DNA from: Strix aluco
Taxonomy: Eukaryota > Chordata > Aves > Strigiformes > Strigidae
Direction of reading: 5' to 3'
DNA: 64,000 nucleotides
Assembly: GCF_031877795.1 (NCBI RefSeq)
Contig: NC_133938.1
Coordinates: 10,510,920-10,574,919 of the forward strand
Each line of letters begins with the position of its first letter. The first letter of the stretch is position 1. Below, piece after piece: positions 10,307 to 32,200 of the stretch. The notes below the pieces were generated by a model. That model was not told the DNA's origin and made no database searches. It worked only from the letters and a program-made list of their open reading frames with translations. The translations under genes were made by a program, and so were the position numbers.

Positions 10307-13300
10307 GCATATAAACATTCAAGTTAAATAGTTTAAGCTGTTTGTGAATTCAGTAGTTTGATTGCACAGCAGACTCCGAGTCCTGAAGTCAGGCCCGGTC
10401 CGGAGGCAGAGATGCCATCAGGTCTGGAGACGTGGGAACAGACGGGCAGCACAGGTACGCAAGAGCCTGGCTGCAGTGGGATGCTGCTGCGTTTCACCTC
10501 CACAATCACGGAGTGTGTGGCAGCAACGCTAGCAGAACTGGACTGTAGGTACTCAAACTCCTCGGGGTCAGTCTTGGCTGCAGGGTTTGGTTTCTGTTGC
10601 ACTATTAATCATAAGAAACCTAAAATGCATGATTTTTTTTTTTTCTTTGCTGTTGACCAAGCTGAAAGCAGAATGAGATCCTGGAAATAGAGCCAAAGTG
10701 ATGTTCATATTAACAACTTATTTACCCTGAAAAATGTTTCTGCTTCAATATAGATTACAAGGGCTTTTATGAGGGTTGAGCGCTGCTCGGAAGGGGAGAA
10801 GGGAGGTGTCATTATACAGATTTGATCTGTAAGCACTGATTGTTATGTGTAAATTATGGCAAGCAAGAGATTTAGCACCACACTGATGTTTACTGATCCC
10901 AGTCCTTGCTCTACACTGCCAATCACTAGGTTCCAAGCCTTAAAAGTGGCTCAAAAGCAAAGATGCTGAGGGTGTCTTTATTTTATTTCAGACTTTGTCA
11001 GCCTGCCCTTTGAAGCATGCCTCTGCAAACAGAGGCACTGGAAAGTCTTTTGCCAGGAACTGTCTGATCAATCACTTGGTTCTGTTATCTGGGGCTTTAG
11101 GTGGGGAAGAAATGATGATTTCGCAAAAGCCTTAAATAAAAATCACAGCAACTGATCTGAGTTACCTCTGTCAGCCAGGGCCTGTTATCTCAGCCACTCA
11201 CAACCTTGTGTCTGAGTTTGTAGAGCCCCACAATAAAACTTCCCCACCTCAACAGGATGCTCTGAGGTTTTTTTTATAAAACTCACAAACCCTCTCATAT
11301 CTTATTAGGCTTCTGTTACGAATAAATGAGCATTATGAATACAGTTGCTGTGCTCTTTAGAACACCGCCCCGACAGAGGCAATTATTTGACAAGCTCTAA
11401 CCAAAAACTGTGACGCTGTCACTAACTGGAAGTATTTCCAAATTTCAGCTGCTAGCAAACCTCCTGGTTTTAAGAAAAAGATCTTTTTCTTTTATACCAA
11501 GGTCAGTTATAGCAGCTGCACATGAGCTGCAAGAATTGGTGTAATCAGTTGGGTTTTGCTTTCAGTGGGTTGCGACTTGTTCAACTAGATCAGGTCTGAT
11601 TAAGATCTCATTCTGCAGTAAGAAATTAACTGCATTTAAATCCAGGGATTTACACAGGTGTAAAAATATTACAGGAAGATTGGAAATGGGGAATCTTGAT
11701 TTTTTTGAGAGCTGTTCTCAATTCCTTTATTTCAACTATAAGAGAAGTCCTTTGGAAGCCTGTTTTTATGGTGCATGTTCCTCTCGGACTTTGACGTTTG
11801 AATGAGAAAATATGATGTGTTGCAGTATTTCAAATTATTTATATTTCATCCACTACAAAGGTGAGATTGTTACTTTAGACATTCAGTGATCTCACGTGAG
11901 GAACAAAACTGATTTATAACATGCTGGTTATTATCTTATGTGATTTTGGACTTTTATGTATCTCAAAGATTTAGGCATATAAAAAAAAAGATTGAAGAAA
12001 ACCTCTTGCAAGGATCACTTATTCAGAACCCCCCAGGTATGTAATTCATTTAGTACCAAATACATATAAAACTGATGTCTGTATACAGAGTGAGCCTATT
12101 TTCCTAGACTGTCAGATAAGCAGAGTCAGAGATTCATTATTTATCTTGCTGATTTAAAGTGTTTCTGAATAAGGACTCAAAGCATAAAATCATAAAGCAG
12201 AACAGCTCGGGGGGGGGGGGTTATATTTTGTTGTGATTTTATTTTCAATAATGTTTATTGCCAGCAGTAATAAGGGGGACGTTGTTAGCACAAACCATTT
12301 GCTGTTATTCCCCGTTAGTAATGAACAACGCGTTCTGGTGCTTTGCATAATCATGAGAAGAAATTTGTACTGCCTGGGCAAGCACTTGGGCTGGAGGACC
12401 ACAACTTTTATTTTTACCTGACAGGGCTGCTCCTATTTTTTTTCGGTCACCTACAGGACCCCAAACAGTAGACAAGAGCACCGGGCTTTTCTTTCACAAT
12501 TTTTTTTCCTGATGCTTTTCTCATGTTCAAGCTGTGTCTTGCATCAGGGCGCAGATTAGAGGCCGTGCCAGCTCTTCCAAACTTCAAATGCATCTCTGGC
12601 AAATGGTGTTGAAATTCACTTCTACCAATGAGTTACCAAAGTCCAGATGTAACATTTTTAGTACAGCTTATTTCCCACATAAAGAAGGCCTCATACACCC
12701 CCCACCATCACCAACCCTCCCAATTTCTGGACAGTTTTAATGAAATAATGTAACACCCCATGGTGTCCACCAGTCAAAAGCAGGATCTGGTATCCTCTTC
12801 TTGACTTCTCTAGGAAAAAAATGAGTCTTTTTAACTTATAGGTTTTATTACCCCATTTTTCATGCAGGTCAATGAACTTAGTACTTTTTTGACTTTGGGA
12901 TGATTCAGTATTTGAAGGGACCAACTGACGGGAAAAGAGAAAATGCCCCAAGGTCCCTGCAAAGTATAAAATCCTACATATAGCCTCAAACTCATCTCAC
13001 CCAGTGAGGTTTGCTTGAGAAGGGCAAATGTCTTGTCCTAGGCAGTTTTTTACTTCAACCTGGGAAAACTGGCCAGAATAAGCTACTGAAGAACATTCAT
13101 TTGTTTTGACTCAGTTTAGACCTGGGGAGGAAAGAGAGTGTGTTACTCCGGAATAATGCACTTGAGCAAAACCACTGTCTTGGTTTAAAATTCCTTTTTT
13201 CCAGAGCAATGTTGGCACAGGGAGCTGCTGTGATGTCCTTATTCAGAACAGCTCAGCATGGGGACAAGCTCTCCAGTGCTGACACGAGCTCTGTGGCCAG

Positions 13301-15569
13301 CACAAGTGACATTTGAGTTTGCAGGCTGCAGGGATCAATACATTTCTCCCCTAATGAATTTTGTCAGTTCTGTGTTTTTGTTAAAGGCTTTGTGTGTGGC
13401 TGGCAGGTGAAGCCAGGTACAGACTGATGTTGTCTTCATGGAGGGAGTAAGGGAGTGCAATGAGGAGAGGAGCAAGCAGAAAATGTCCCTGATCTCAAAT
13501 TCTTGGGTGCAGTTAATCCAGCTCCAGGGTGGGGTTTGTGGTTTTGTTTGTTTTTTTTTTTTCCCCTCCTGATAGGAGGGAAAATATGGATGTTTTGTTA
13601 CAAGGGACATCTCAGAAAACTTCAATATCTCATTTTTAAAAGATGTTTTATTGTTCCCAGATCTGTTTCAATTCCACACATACACAAACACAAGCTGCTA
13701 GGAACGGGAGTTTTCACCTGGCAAGGAAATGTGTGATTCTCCCCTCTTCACATTTTGTCTCAGGACAGAATTATGTGCTTGGATACAAAATTAGTTACCA
13801 GTTAAATTGGGAAACTTAAAGCCTTTTATAAAAGTTGAGAAGCCAAAGCTGATAATGTTGAAGCCCAGGGCCAAATTTCCCCTATATGCTACACTGTTAA
13901 GTGGTGTACAATAAATTACACCACTCTTGTGTGATATGACTTTATGGGAACCTGAGGTTTTCGAGGCCAGTGTTGGGAAGGGGTGGATGTAAGCCATGTT
14001 GCAGCTGGAGCAATGCAGCTGTGCTCCAGGATGACAGGGTTCCCATTTGCAGTGGGTAACTGTGCAAATTGTTTTGAGTCAAATTGAACAGCAGCAGCTG
14101 AATAAAGAGTGGTCTGCTCACTGCATTAGTCTGGGATGGGCAGAGACCTACGTCACCTGGCCTCTAAGTAATGCAGAGGATGGTCCCCTCTGTGAGGCTG
14201 GATCCTGGCAGGACCAGCCCCTGCAGCCTGAGGGGTTTGCCAGCTTGGGAAGAAAAATGGGCACAGCACCCGTGCAACTTCCATGGTGAAGACTGAAGCG
14301 AGAGATAAAAGTCATAGGAGAGTTTTTGGGACTGAGGTAGTAATGTCAGGATTTCAAAGGCAAAAGGAGCAGGAACCCCAGCAGGGTTCGGCACAGGGCA
14401 TGGCATGGAGACCTCACAGCCCAGTGCTGTGAAATGTGGGTAGCTGGGAGGGAGCAAGTCTTTTGATGCTAGAGATGGGAGAGTCACCGATGTGGCCCTG
14501 AGGGGCCATGCAGAAGGAAACCACAGCCCAGGCACTGCACAGAGGCTTCCATCCCCCTGTGCTGAGCAAACGCTGCAGGATCGCCCACAGGCTCTGACGG
14601 GGGCAAATGCAGGTTAGCTTCACCCTATAGAGAGATTTCTTCTCACCTATTGTTTTCCTGCATCATTCCTCAGCTCCAATCTCCTTTCTGCACTGCTCCC
14701 AACTGTTTAATGATCTCTGATGCACAAAATCAGGGTGAGGTCTCCCCTTTCTTTCAGGATGGACCCTATGTTACTCTCCCAGCTGTATCGACAACTGCTC
14801 AAGCCTGTACCCTTCCACAAAGCAGGAGCTCAAACTTTGCTCTCATCTTCCTCCCGGCTGCGGCTGTTCCTGAGGCCCTCCAGCCACCCAGAGACATAAA
14901 AGATGCATTTGCAGATTTTGAAAATTAAAACCATCTATACAGCCAGTGGGAAGGGATCAGCTTATTTGGTTGCTTAATGAAATATAAAGATTATTTTAAC
15001 CAGTGTAAGCACTATTCGACAGCTTGTGAAACACAGCAGTGGCTTGATGAATGGCTTTCTCCATTAAAAAAAAATTGCTGCATGATGTCTTTTAAATATT
15101 TAATTTATTGGGGTTGAAGTGTGCTCAGAGCTGACAGTTAAACAGGAGCTGTTTGTGGTCTCAGTTAACTTTGCTTATTAGGCTGAACAGTCTCGCTCAG
15201 TAAATTCCCTCATTTTTTATACTGAATCCGGGATGATGCATTTGCTGCAAAGTGAGTAGGAAGTTCTCTCTGCCATCTGCACCACAGCACACCAGACAGG
15301 TATCACTAAAACTGCAACGGGTGGTGACTCCTGTCCTGAGTCCATCATTATTAAGTCCCCTGCCTTTTACTTTATTTTTTATTTGATGCACTTTCTTCTA
15401 GGCCACCCAGAAGAGTTTGTTCAGGCACACATATACACACAAAAGCATCTTTTAACAATCAAATAAACTGAAATCTTCCTGGAGCAAGTGTTCCAGTGGA
15501 AACACTGGGGTCCAGACACAACATCATTGGCAGTGTCCTCAGAAGACTCTATAGTATGGGAAAATTCCT

Positions 15570-15583
15570 CCCCCCCCCCCCCC
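15570..15583. repeat. C14 homopolymer
   Basis: This is an uninterrupted run of C in otherwise ordinary sequence. Confidence 0.85.
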
Positions 15584-16919
15584 TTTTCATTTTTTCCTTA
15601 ATGTGCCAGCTTGGTACACAACCAACGTCCTGCAAGAGGGATTAGAAAAACAGGCGTTTCTGTGAGTTGGGAGTCAAAGACATTTGGCCTCCCACGTATC
15701 TCTTGGCAAGGCTGAGCCCCGGTGTGGATTCTCCAGCATCTATTATGGACAGAGGTCTGGCAGCAGCCCAGGGCAGTTAATAGGTTCTGTGTCCTCAAAT
15801 GGTTTACACGAAACACGCAGGAGCTTAATAGGCTTTGAGACCTCCACCGTGCTGGCCAAAGCTGGTGGAACCTGCCAGCTGGTTCACAAGTTAGGGGGTG
15901 GGAAGGGAGAAGGCAAAATGAAGTTGCAAACCTCTGTTTCACTGCCTGCATTGGCCAGAAAAGCCAGTCCTGCTTTTGGACTGCGAAAGTGAAGCAACGA
16001 ATGACTCTCTGGCGGGCTGCAGCGGTCTCACTGATGATGGGGACCAGCTGAGCACTGCTGCCTGCGGAGCCAGCCTGGTGCACATGCTGGGTGCTGCTCT
16101 GCCACAGGCTGGGGCGGGATGATGCTCTTCGGAAACGAACCAAGGATGGGGTGAGGCTGCGCCACAGATGCCGTCAGAACCGTCCAGGGTAGTGTCTGGG
16201 TCAGGGACCTGCAGGTCTTTCCCAGGTGGTGGGAGATGTCGTCTGTAGTCACATCAGTGGCACATGTCACTGGAATGTGCTCCTGTCTCTTAGCACGTGC
16301 CAGCAGCAGCAAAGCTGTGCAGTCCAGCAAAGCAACATCCCTGCTGCAATTTCGCTGTGAACCCATAGTGGGGAAAATACAAATGCTGAAAATCTGTTGG
16401 CATGTGAAGTCCCTCACCTTGATCAGAGAACCAGCAAACAATTTGGGCATTGCTTAGGTCTTCCTTAAGCTCAATTAGAGCAGAGCTATGGCATTCTTGT
16501 GTTTAGGTCAGCATCTGAACCAAAAATATCCATTTTAACAGTGGTTCAGTCTAGAATAGTGTTGGCTTTCTCTCCTGTTAGAATGAATAAAACCAACCTA
16601 GTAGATGGAGGTTATTATTTTGTTTTGGGTTTATCTTTGCTTTATAAAACCTAGGGTAAATTTTGAAATGAAACATTTGAAGATGAATTCAAAAGTAATT
16701 GCCTGGGTACCATAAAACAAAGCAGATCTGATTTTCCCCTGCTTTCCAGAACTAGCTGCAAAATATGTCTCAGGCACCATTATATGCATTTTTCAATAAA
16801 TCATCTATTCATATAAAAATTGTCTGTCTGTACTTTGAAGTAGGAGGTAGGCTGGGTTTTTTTTCTTATGCTCTTATGTAGGATGTGATAGGAAAGGATG
16901 TGACCAGTACCATTCTCTG

Positions 16920-17003
16920 TGGGCCGTAAGGATGTGGCTAGCATTATGCAGAGCAAGGTGGCATGTGGGTCCTTTCTAACTTGAGATATTCTATGATTCT
17001 ATG
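16920..17003 (+). mobile_element. CR1 LINE 3' end fragment
   Basis: The stretch ends in two ATTCTATG octamers (16988-17003), the hallmark 3' terminus of avian CR1. They are preceded by a diverged copy of the usual segment GGTCCTTTCTAAC..TTGAGATATT. CR1 is a 5'-truncated non-LTR retrotransposon common in birds. Only the 3' tail is recognisable, and the left boundary is approximate. Confidence 0.75.
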
Positions 17004-18778
17004 TAGGTGCTGGATAGCCATTGATCTTTTTTGAGTCTAAAACTAAAGAATTGTGGAGTGAATCCAGAGTGGGTGAACAGGGAGACACAAAGCAGATGAA
17101 GGTGGCATCAGGGTGTGTATCAGATCTTCACGGTGTAACCACACCTGGATGTCTCCCTCCATCAGCACTCTTGTCACTGAAATGATGTGGTGGCAGAGCA
17201 GAATGGACTTGGAGAATCAGGAATGAGGCTGAATACTAGATTTCTAAGTTACTGGTTTATAATTACTGCAGCCTCTTTGGGAAGGCAATCCCAAAGGCAG
17301 CACTCACACTCATGACAAAACCCTTCCATCAAAAAAAAAACCATCCCAGAGCAACAAGAACCTTCCCTGAGCATTCAGAGTGCTTGAAAAAACTCCAGCT
17401 TCATGGCTTCCCTCCTCCGCTCCTGGGTACCACGATGGAGGGATGCTTGCAAGGGTGAAGCCACAAGATGCCTCAGGTCATTGCCAGACAATGTAGTACA
17501 AAATTCAGCTGTTTTCCTAGGAACTACAGCTTGGTCTCTGGATGCTAAACAAGGTCACTCCATGTTTATTCTTCCTACATCAAGGTGGTTTGGGAGAAAA
17601 TGGGAATTCAGAGAAGGAGGGGTAGTGAGACCAACTCATTTCCATTCTCTCACTTCAACGAGAGTCTGTCCTCTATGGTATAAATCCTCTACAGGCAAAA
17701 ATTAAGGTCTTTCCTCAGTACAGAAAAAACAGCAAATAATTGTTCATCCAAATTTTTGCTGTTCAGTGCATCAGGTTTCTCCTAAAATTATGGGAGTTGA
17801 ACCACCTCCCTCCAGTGATCAAACCGTTTTCTGAGAGGTTGCCTAGAAAACCTGCTTTCCTTAAGTTAGTCCATCTGGACCTTTTTCTCTGAATGTTCAT
17901 TCATTGCACTGACTTGCCAGATGATGACTTGCTGATGTAAACAGTGCTTTAAAAATTTTCTTTTGTGGCAAATGTTTCATGACTTCCTTTCTGATGTCTT
18001 ACAAACTACAGAAACAGCATCCTGGAGGCCCTCGGTCATTTATAATAGGGATGAATGAAGCATCGCTCAGCTTTTGTGATCAATATTAGCTCAGTTTTAC
18101 AGATGATCTGTAAGGAAAAACAGCTTGAAGTTTCATGCAGAGCCCATAGTAGAAAAAAAAGCCATTAGTTTTTTAAAATAATTTCCTTGCTATTGAGCTA
18201 TGAAATGTCAGTATTTATTGCAAACCTTAATTCCCTCTTTAGCCATAATATTTTTGGTCCTATTACACTACAGATTTATTTTCTTTTACTCCACATGCTT
18301 TTTTTTTTTTTTTCTGTATCATTTGTGCTTTGTTAAGAATAACCTTAAGAAAAATTAGCGGAAACAAATTATTCATGAGTGGGTTCAGATAAGAAAGATT
18401 ATTTGACATTATAGCAATGCGATTACAGAACAACCCACTGTAGGCAATGATAGGGACAAAATCCCAGCTAGTCCTGGGATAGAGCTATGTCGGTTCATTA
18501 AAAGTCACAATAATATGATAAATTTTATTATGGTATGTAAAAAAAATCCTTTTCCATCTTTTGTTCAGCATATCATGAGTGAGATATAATCAGATGCTGG
18601 TCTCTAAGCTTGGAAGCCAGACTGGTGTTGCTGGTGCTTTAAGCGTACAGGAGGTATTTTGATTCCCGTCCCAGAACTTGTTGGAGTAGCAAGGTTGGAA
18701 GTGAGCCTTGCATGCAGCAGTTTAAGTTTGAGCTCATCATTTCCAAAGCTCTGCTGAGACACCAGAACGCTGGAATAG

Positions 18779-25803
<7,025 letters not shown>

Positions 25804-26760
25804 CTGCCAGATGAGCTACCACTGCCCATAAGAAGATGCAGCAGAGGTTGGCACTAGGCATGTCACTCCTTGAACCTCACCCACCCTCATCTATTCCTGG
25901 AGTAAGGTGCTCCCTTTCTGGGAAAACTTTGCATTTATTAACATCTTATTAGCACCACAATTGCATCAGACATTGCTACTGGCCTGGTCTTCGCTAAATA
26001 TTTGAGGAGGAAGGGGGAGAGGATATATATTTAGACATATGAACTGTCCTCTGGACTGTCATCAGTTAAGCCTGTAACATTCAGGAGAAGCCCCCTTTCC
26101 TCATCCCCGCGATAATGTGCCACCTGTGTTATATACACCTTTTTTTGTTGCTGTTGCATTCTTTGGGAAAAGAAAGAGTCCTGCTTTGTCTTGTATATAG
26201 TTTATAATGTTGACAGCACCCATCACCTGTGTGTTACTGTCAGTGTTACAGAACTGTGACCTCTTTTGATTTTATTCCCCCTTACTTCTCAATTTTAGTA
26301 GCTAGTATCAAAGTTACAAATCAGCCATCCTCCCGACCTCAGCTCGTAGCTAGTTGCTCTTCTTGGGTCAGCATCCTAAAGGTGTTTATGATGAAGAGAA
26401 ACGATTGTGCACTTCACTGCTTCACTTCTCCCTTCTCTGCTAAAGCTAATTTTCTAACAGCTGGGAAATGATATGAAGATGAATTTCCTGTTTAAGCACT
26501 TCCTATAGGGCAAGCATTTTTTGTTTACTTTTTTATAGCACTTGTTCAAAGACAGAGGATAAAGTATTAGCCAAATGCTGCTGGCTGAGGAGGAAAATGA
26601 AAGACACATTCACAGGATTATTTGTAATCTAGATTGTTTCCTCTTTGATCTTCAGTGAAGTGTAAACTCCTCTATTTACAAATTATGAAGTTTTCTTTTT
26701 GGAGAACATTTTGGTCTAACTTTGACAATAGAGAATAAAAAAAAACTTTGTATGAACTCC
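25804..26760 (+). other. DMBX1: DMBX1 3'UTR (right end approximate)
   Basis: Non-coding, increasingly AT-rich sequence follows the stop codon and contains a Pumilio-type UGUAUAUA word at 26192-26199. The first good polyadenylation signal downstream is at 26734-26739, so cleavage is expected about 15-30 bases later. A second signal at 27180 could give a longer form. Confidence 0.6.
26734..26739 (+). terminator. AATAAA polyadenylation signal of DMBX1
   Basis: This is the canonical hexamer, about 930 bases after the stop codon. GT-rich sequence (TCCTGGTGTGTTC) follows some 20 bases downstream, as expected for a cleavage site. Confidence 0.55.
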
Positions 26761-29190
26761 TGGTGTGTTCATACACCATGAATTATATGGTTCTTTGACA
26801 AAAACTTGATTAATGCAAGCTGTGTCTAGAAAAAAGCTCTGATCACCAGATTCTACCCTCAAGCCCTGCAGCTTCAGAAACTGGTTAGCAAGTGAAAATG
26901 TAACAAGTGAAAAATGCTGAAATGCTGGAGGCAAAGCAGGTGATAAGCAAGGGCTTTATATTCTCTTTGTATTTGCTGGAGCTGAGGGCTAATAGATGAA
27001 ATTGCCAAAAATGTAGGGTTTACAAGTAACCAAAATTCACCAGCTTCAAAATTATTTCAGTGAAGTTTCAGCCTCATTTCATTGGAATGACCCATCATTC
27101 AACCAAGGGTGGTTTTCCTTGTTGAGAAGCAATGTTTCTGCCAGCTCAAATAATGTTTTGGGTTTTTTTTTCTAAACCAAATAAATCCTTTGAACTCACT
27201 GTTGTTATCCCAAGCATTAGGGAGGGATGATATCCAGAACTAATCTCTAATATTGCCTAGGACCAAAAAATCCAGACTGACTCTGTGGCAGGTGCTAGGT
27301 TTGAATCCCAAAGGTGTCAGCCAGGTCTGACACTAACACACTGGGCAGTGCTGTGCTAATTCACTGCAGATGATCAGCTGGTCCATACCTGATTTAACCA
27401 TGAAGTGTAGACCCATAGCCTACAGCCCCTCTCACTCCCACCTTGCTTCATACCAGGGCAGAAGCCAGGGATCAAATTACCCCTTTAAACATGGAGAAAA
27501 AGAGTGTTTTCAACCCCACTAATGCTTCTTGAAAAAGTGTCTAACTCCTGCAAATAGAGATGTAAGAATAGCCGAGTTTGATGGGAAATGCTGTTTTATC
27601 CCTCATAAAGCTGTAGCAAGAGCAGACCTCCAGGCAGGACAAGCTCATCAACTGCGCCAGCTTCCAGGGAAAATGGAGCATCTTCCTTAAATATTTCTGT
27701 TGTGTCAAACACTTCAGTTTTGGGAGTTTCTCTCCTGCTTTAGTTTTCTTTACTTTGTCAAATCAGCCCCCATGACCAAGAATTCTCCACTTTGCCAAAA
27801 CCAAACATATTCGTAGGAAGTAGGTTTTTGGCTGTCGCTTTCAAAGGAGTCTGATTAAATTAAAACCACTAACGTACATTTACTGTCTCCAAAAAGATCT
27901 TTTGAAAGTTCTAGCTTCCATTTTCTGTAGCCTGTCGCCCAAACCAGGGACACCAGAACAAAGCTTTAATTGTTGTCCTCCTCCTTCCTCAAAAAGCTGT
28001 ATTTACCTTTATTTTTTCTGTCTCCTGCTAACCTCAGTGCATTTGTAGGCTATGGATTACTTTTCCAGAGTAGAGCAACTGCAAATTGAATTAACACCCC
28101 TTCTGATATTGTTCTCTGGTGCCAGTCTAGACTGAGCTGATGAAGCAAACAAGGGTGGTAATTGGCAGTGAGACCAGATCTGGACTTCAGCTCTTCTTTA
28201 AGTAATGTCCATGAAAGTGCAATTTATGTCAGTGGGTGTTTCAGGCAGAGAATAGTCACTCTTGTACCATCCCAGGTAAGACAGGCACATCTTCTCTGCC
28301 CATATACCATGGGGATGGAAAGGGCGATGTCAGCTTGAATCAGAACAGATACAGCCTTACCGTAGGTCACAATGGATACCACTGCATCTGTCACAGGAAG
28401 GTCAAAACAGGTGGATTATGCCCTGCTTCCGCAAGGTGGGAACAGGAAGCGCAGGAGATAAGCTCGCTTGATCCAGCACTAGATTTGCCGTCATCCTCTG
28501 GAGGGAGACGAGACCTTCCTCACTGAGCCACGGAGGGAAATTCTTCCTGTGCCTCGGTACAAAAATTCATTTTAACATTCACTGACTTCACACATCTCAG
28601 CCAATCCTTGTGTCTGACTCCCTTCATCCCCTGTCGTATCCCTGACATCCTCACAACAGGTTTGGAGCAGCTACTGGGAAGTTCCCAGATGGAGCATTTG
28701 ACACACCATTAAAACCATGGACATCAGGATGAGGCCAGCATATCTCAGAAAGCAAACTGGGAGAGGAGACATCTGTATCTCCATCACTTCCTAGGGATGT
28801 CTGTTCGGTATCATCCTCATCTGCCTCTGTGTGGTACAGCTGATCGAGGTGCAGCTGGTCCTGGACCAGGGCATGTGAATATTTCTTACGTGGAGATAAT
28901 TTGTCCCATTATGAATCAGGATGAAAATGTCTAAAATTTAAAAATAAACAAAAGAAAAAATATATTGCCTTAAATATATACGAGCCCCTGAAGTATTTTA
29001 TGCCAAGATTGGGTTTTATCTTCTTATGGTCAAAATTAAATATCCACGATGGGAGTAAGCCAGAATTGATTTGGAAATGCAAAAAAGCAGGCTCCTGGTT
29101 TGCAAAAGTTTAATAATGAATTATCTGTCAAAACTGACTCTTTCCTTCATATTGTTTTAATGAGTGTGGGCTTTTGGGCTTTTTCTGACC

Positions 29191-29208
29191 AAAAAAAAAA
29201 AAAAAAAA
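29191..29208. repeat. A18 homopolymer
   Basis: This is an uninterrupted A run in intergenic sequence, with no retroposed gene body recognisable upstream. Confidence 0.85.
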
Positions 29209-32200
29209 GAAAACCCACAGGGAGAAATTCCCCATCCAATTCAAGCCTGTGTATGTAGTGGGAAGACCAAAGGGAGCAATTCTGTATCATTCCTCCTTGA
29301 ACTTTACAAAGCTGAACATTTTTTCAGGTAGGAAGAATTCCTGCAAATCTCCCCTGATTTGTGATCTGAGGTCTGCTTGTTGCCTTTCCTTCCACCAGCC
29401 CCAGCTATTTAGGAAAATGAGGTTGTTGATGGAGTCTCAGAAACAAAATGGAATGAAGTTCCCTTCCCCTCATTGTCCAGGCAGATATCTGATGCATTTT
29501 AACAAACACTGCAGTTGGATATAACAATTTCTTCCATCACAGGCATAAAATGCCTGGAGTGTAAACCGGAGATCCTAACTCATCTGGTAGATGAACTATT
29601 ATGGGGGGAAAAAAAGCTATCTACCTTCTCTGGATGATGTGCTAACCTGGTGCCAGGGCAGGGCATTCCTGGTACAGTTACAGCTGCAGGGAGATAAACA
29701 TAAAAAGAGAAGCAACATTTTGTGTTTTGTAATGCATACAATCAAGTTGATTTTTTAATGTATGAAAGGAATGCCAAATAAATGTACTGCACGGCACGGA
29801 GGCTGGGAAAAGCATACGCCCATACAGTCCTTTGAAAACAGTGATGGAGAGACTGGAAAAAAATCTTCCTAATACTTATTATGAAACAGGTTATGTATCT
29901 GGAGATTTCCTCTGCAAGTCTTTTTCCCTCCCTATGGCTTTGCTTACGTTACCTCTCCTTGGTGAACCAGGTATGGGTCCAAACCCTCCTTACTGAATTT
30001 TAAAAGGTTTTAGCTATGGTCCTTGAAGGATCAGGGCCCAGGAGAAAACAGGTCACAATATTCAGGGTAAGATTTTGCAGTTAAATATCTTCTACTCTGC
30101 AAGAAAAGTCTGATAGGTATTAATAAAATAAAGGAGGTATTTAAACAGTGCAGGAAAATACTAAATACTACCAGTGAGAAAAGATACAGTAATGATGCTG
30201 GGAGGCAGAACCTCTTTTTTCCATTTTTTTTTCTTTTTTCTTTTTTGTCAGACAAGTGGAAATATCCTTGATGGTGAATACAGGAATAAAGAGAGAGAAG
30301 TTTTGCCTGTATTTCCCCCACCAAAAATCATGATTTGCTGTGTAGGAAATACAAAAACGCTCCCAAACACAAAGATAACCATCAACAAGCACATCCTGCT
30401 ACATCTCATTTCTCATTTAGGTATTTCACCATGTGAAGAATTTTAATCAGCTCTAGGTTCTTGTTGCCATCGCAATCAGTCAAAATGATGCTCATCTTTG
30501 TTGAAGAAGTGGCTGGACACAGAGGAGGGACCTGGAACTATTTCAGTCCTTGTGTGCCACGTGTGGTACTTCCATTGACACGACAATTTTGAGCAATTTC
30601 AGGACACTTCTGAAGAGTTCATATGTAAAGGATTAAATAAACCTCTGTAGAAAGGAAATGCAAATTCAAATCCAACATATTCTATTAGTTTAATTACAGT
30701 AGCTATGAAACATAACTCAATTAAGCTTGAAAAAAGTCAATTACAGAACTTTCCTGCTGGTTTTTACAAGCTGTGTTGATTTTTCTTTTCCTCCCTCCTT
30801 ACTCCTCCATGTGCCCCTTGCTGATTTTTTATGATCTGTTCCAGAGCAACACAATACATCTCCTATGTTTTCTATTGAGTGAAAATAAGCTATTTCTCTG
30901 AGCAGCTCTGCTCTCAATCCAAATCCATAGCAGAGGGATAAGAAAAGGTTGGTGCAATAAACAAAAAAAACAACCCAAACAAACACATTTCCAACAAAGC
31001 AAGATCAAACAAACAAAAAAAAAATCCCCTTCTCTGATGCGTGTGTGTGACTTTCCCACCATGTTACAAAACAGCCCAGTAATGATTAACGGCCTCTGTT
31101 TTCCATGGACTTTGCAGATGCGCTGTATCGTTCCCAGCTGCGCAGATAGCAGCGTCTGCCTTGTCCCCTGCTTTCTCAGGCTGCTCGGGGAAGAGATGCA
31201 AAAGCTAAGATGCTAATGTCACCTCTTCTGTGTATGGGTGCCTCTCATTAATGAAGGCTCTTGTTAATGCAAACACTGAACATGGCCTCAGGACTTTGTA
31301 CAAAGTTCAGGACATGTCCCAGGTCATGCAAACTTACTGGTTTCAGAGGAACCTGCTGTGACTTGTAAAGTAAGACCCAGACACTACATAAAGTAAGACC
31401 CTCACCACCGCTGTGATGCCATGGTGGAATAATTGCACCAATTTCAGTGGAGCTATGCCACAGCTAAGGACGAAATTTAGCCCCCAAGTTAATTTGTAAA
31501 GAATGTAACATCTGTCATATACTAACAAAATCATACTTTTTTTTTTTTTTTTAAATAATCTGGGCTCCAAGATAAAAGCCCTCTGGAAAAGCTCTCTAAG
31601 ACACACATTAAACCCATAGCAAGTTAAATAGTTCATTTGGTGGGTGCCCTGCGAATGGCCAAAGCTTTTTCTAACTGCTCTAGCAATTGAGTAGTGCCAT
31701 CTCATACAGCAGAACTTTAGATGTGTCTGTGCAATGGAAAATAACTTTTTGGTTTATTTTCTCATGCCAGGAGGCAATCACATTTTTTTTTTCCCAGCTT
31801 CTGACCCAAGGCGTACAGTTAGCTCCAAAGTGTAACCGTGTTTGTGTGTCAAACCTATCTTGCAAAGGAACAAAGGCTTTTAAAGGAGAACAAAAAGAAA
31901 ATCAAAGTAATATACTGTACAGATTGCTGTAAAATTGAGCTGTAGTGTAAGACCTTGTGCTTTAGAATTCACTATCAAGGAACTCAAATGTGTATCATAT
32001 TTATTTATTCTGGTAGGTAAAAGAAGAAAAAAAAAAAGAGTTTATATTCATTTCCAACAAGCTGCAGCATGACGCTATGTACCAATTGTGCCAGTCCTGC
32101 TTTCTGTAAAATTATTGCCTGTTTTCATACTCCGCTAATAAAAAAGAAAAAAAAAAACCCAAGGAAAATTTATTTTGCGGATCCTTCATTAACAACTACC

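Noticed and set aside
15598-16143. 181-codon open frame on the minus strand
   Set aside because: It has no conserved motifs, no splice context and an ordinary chance composition.
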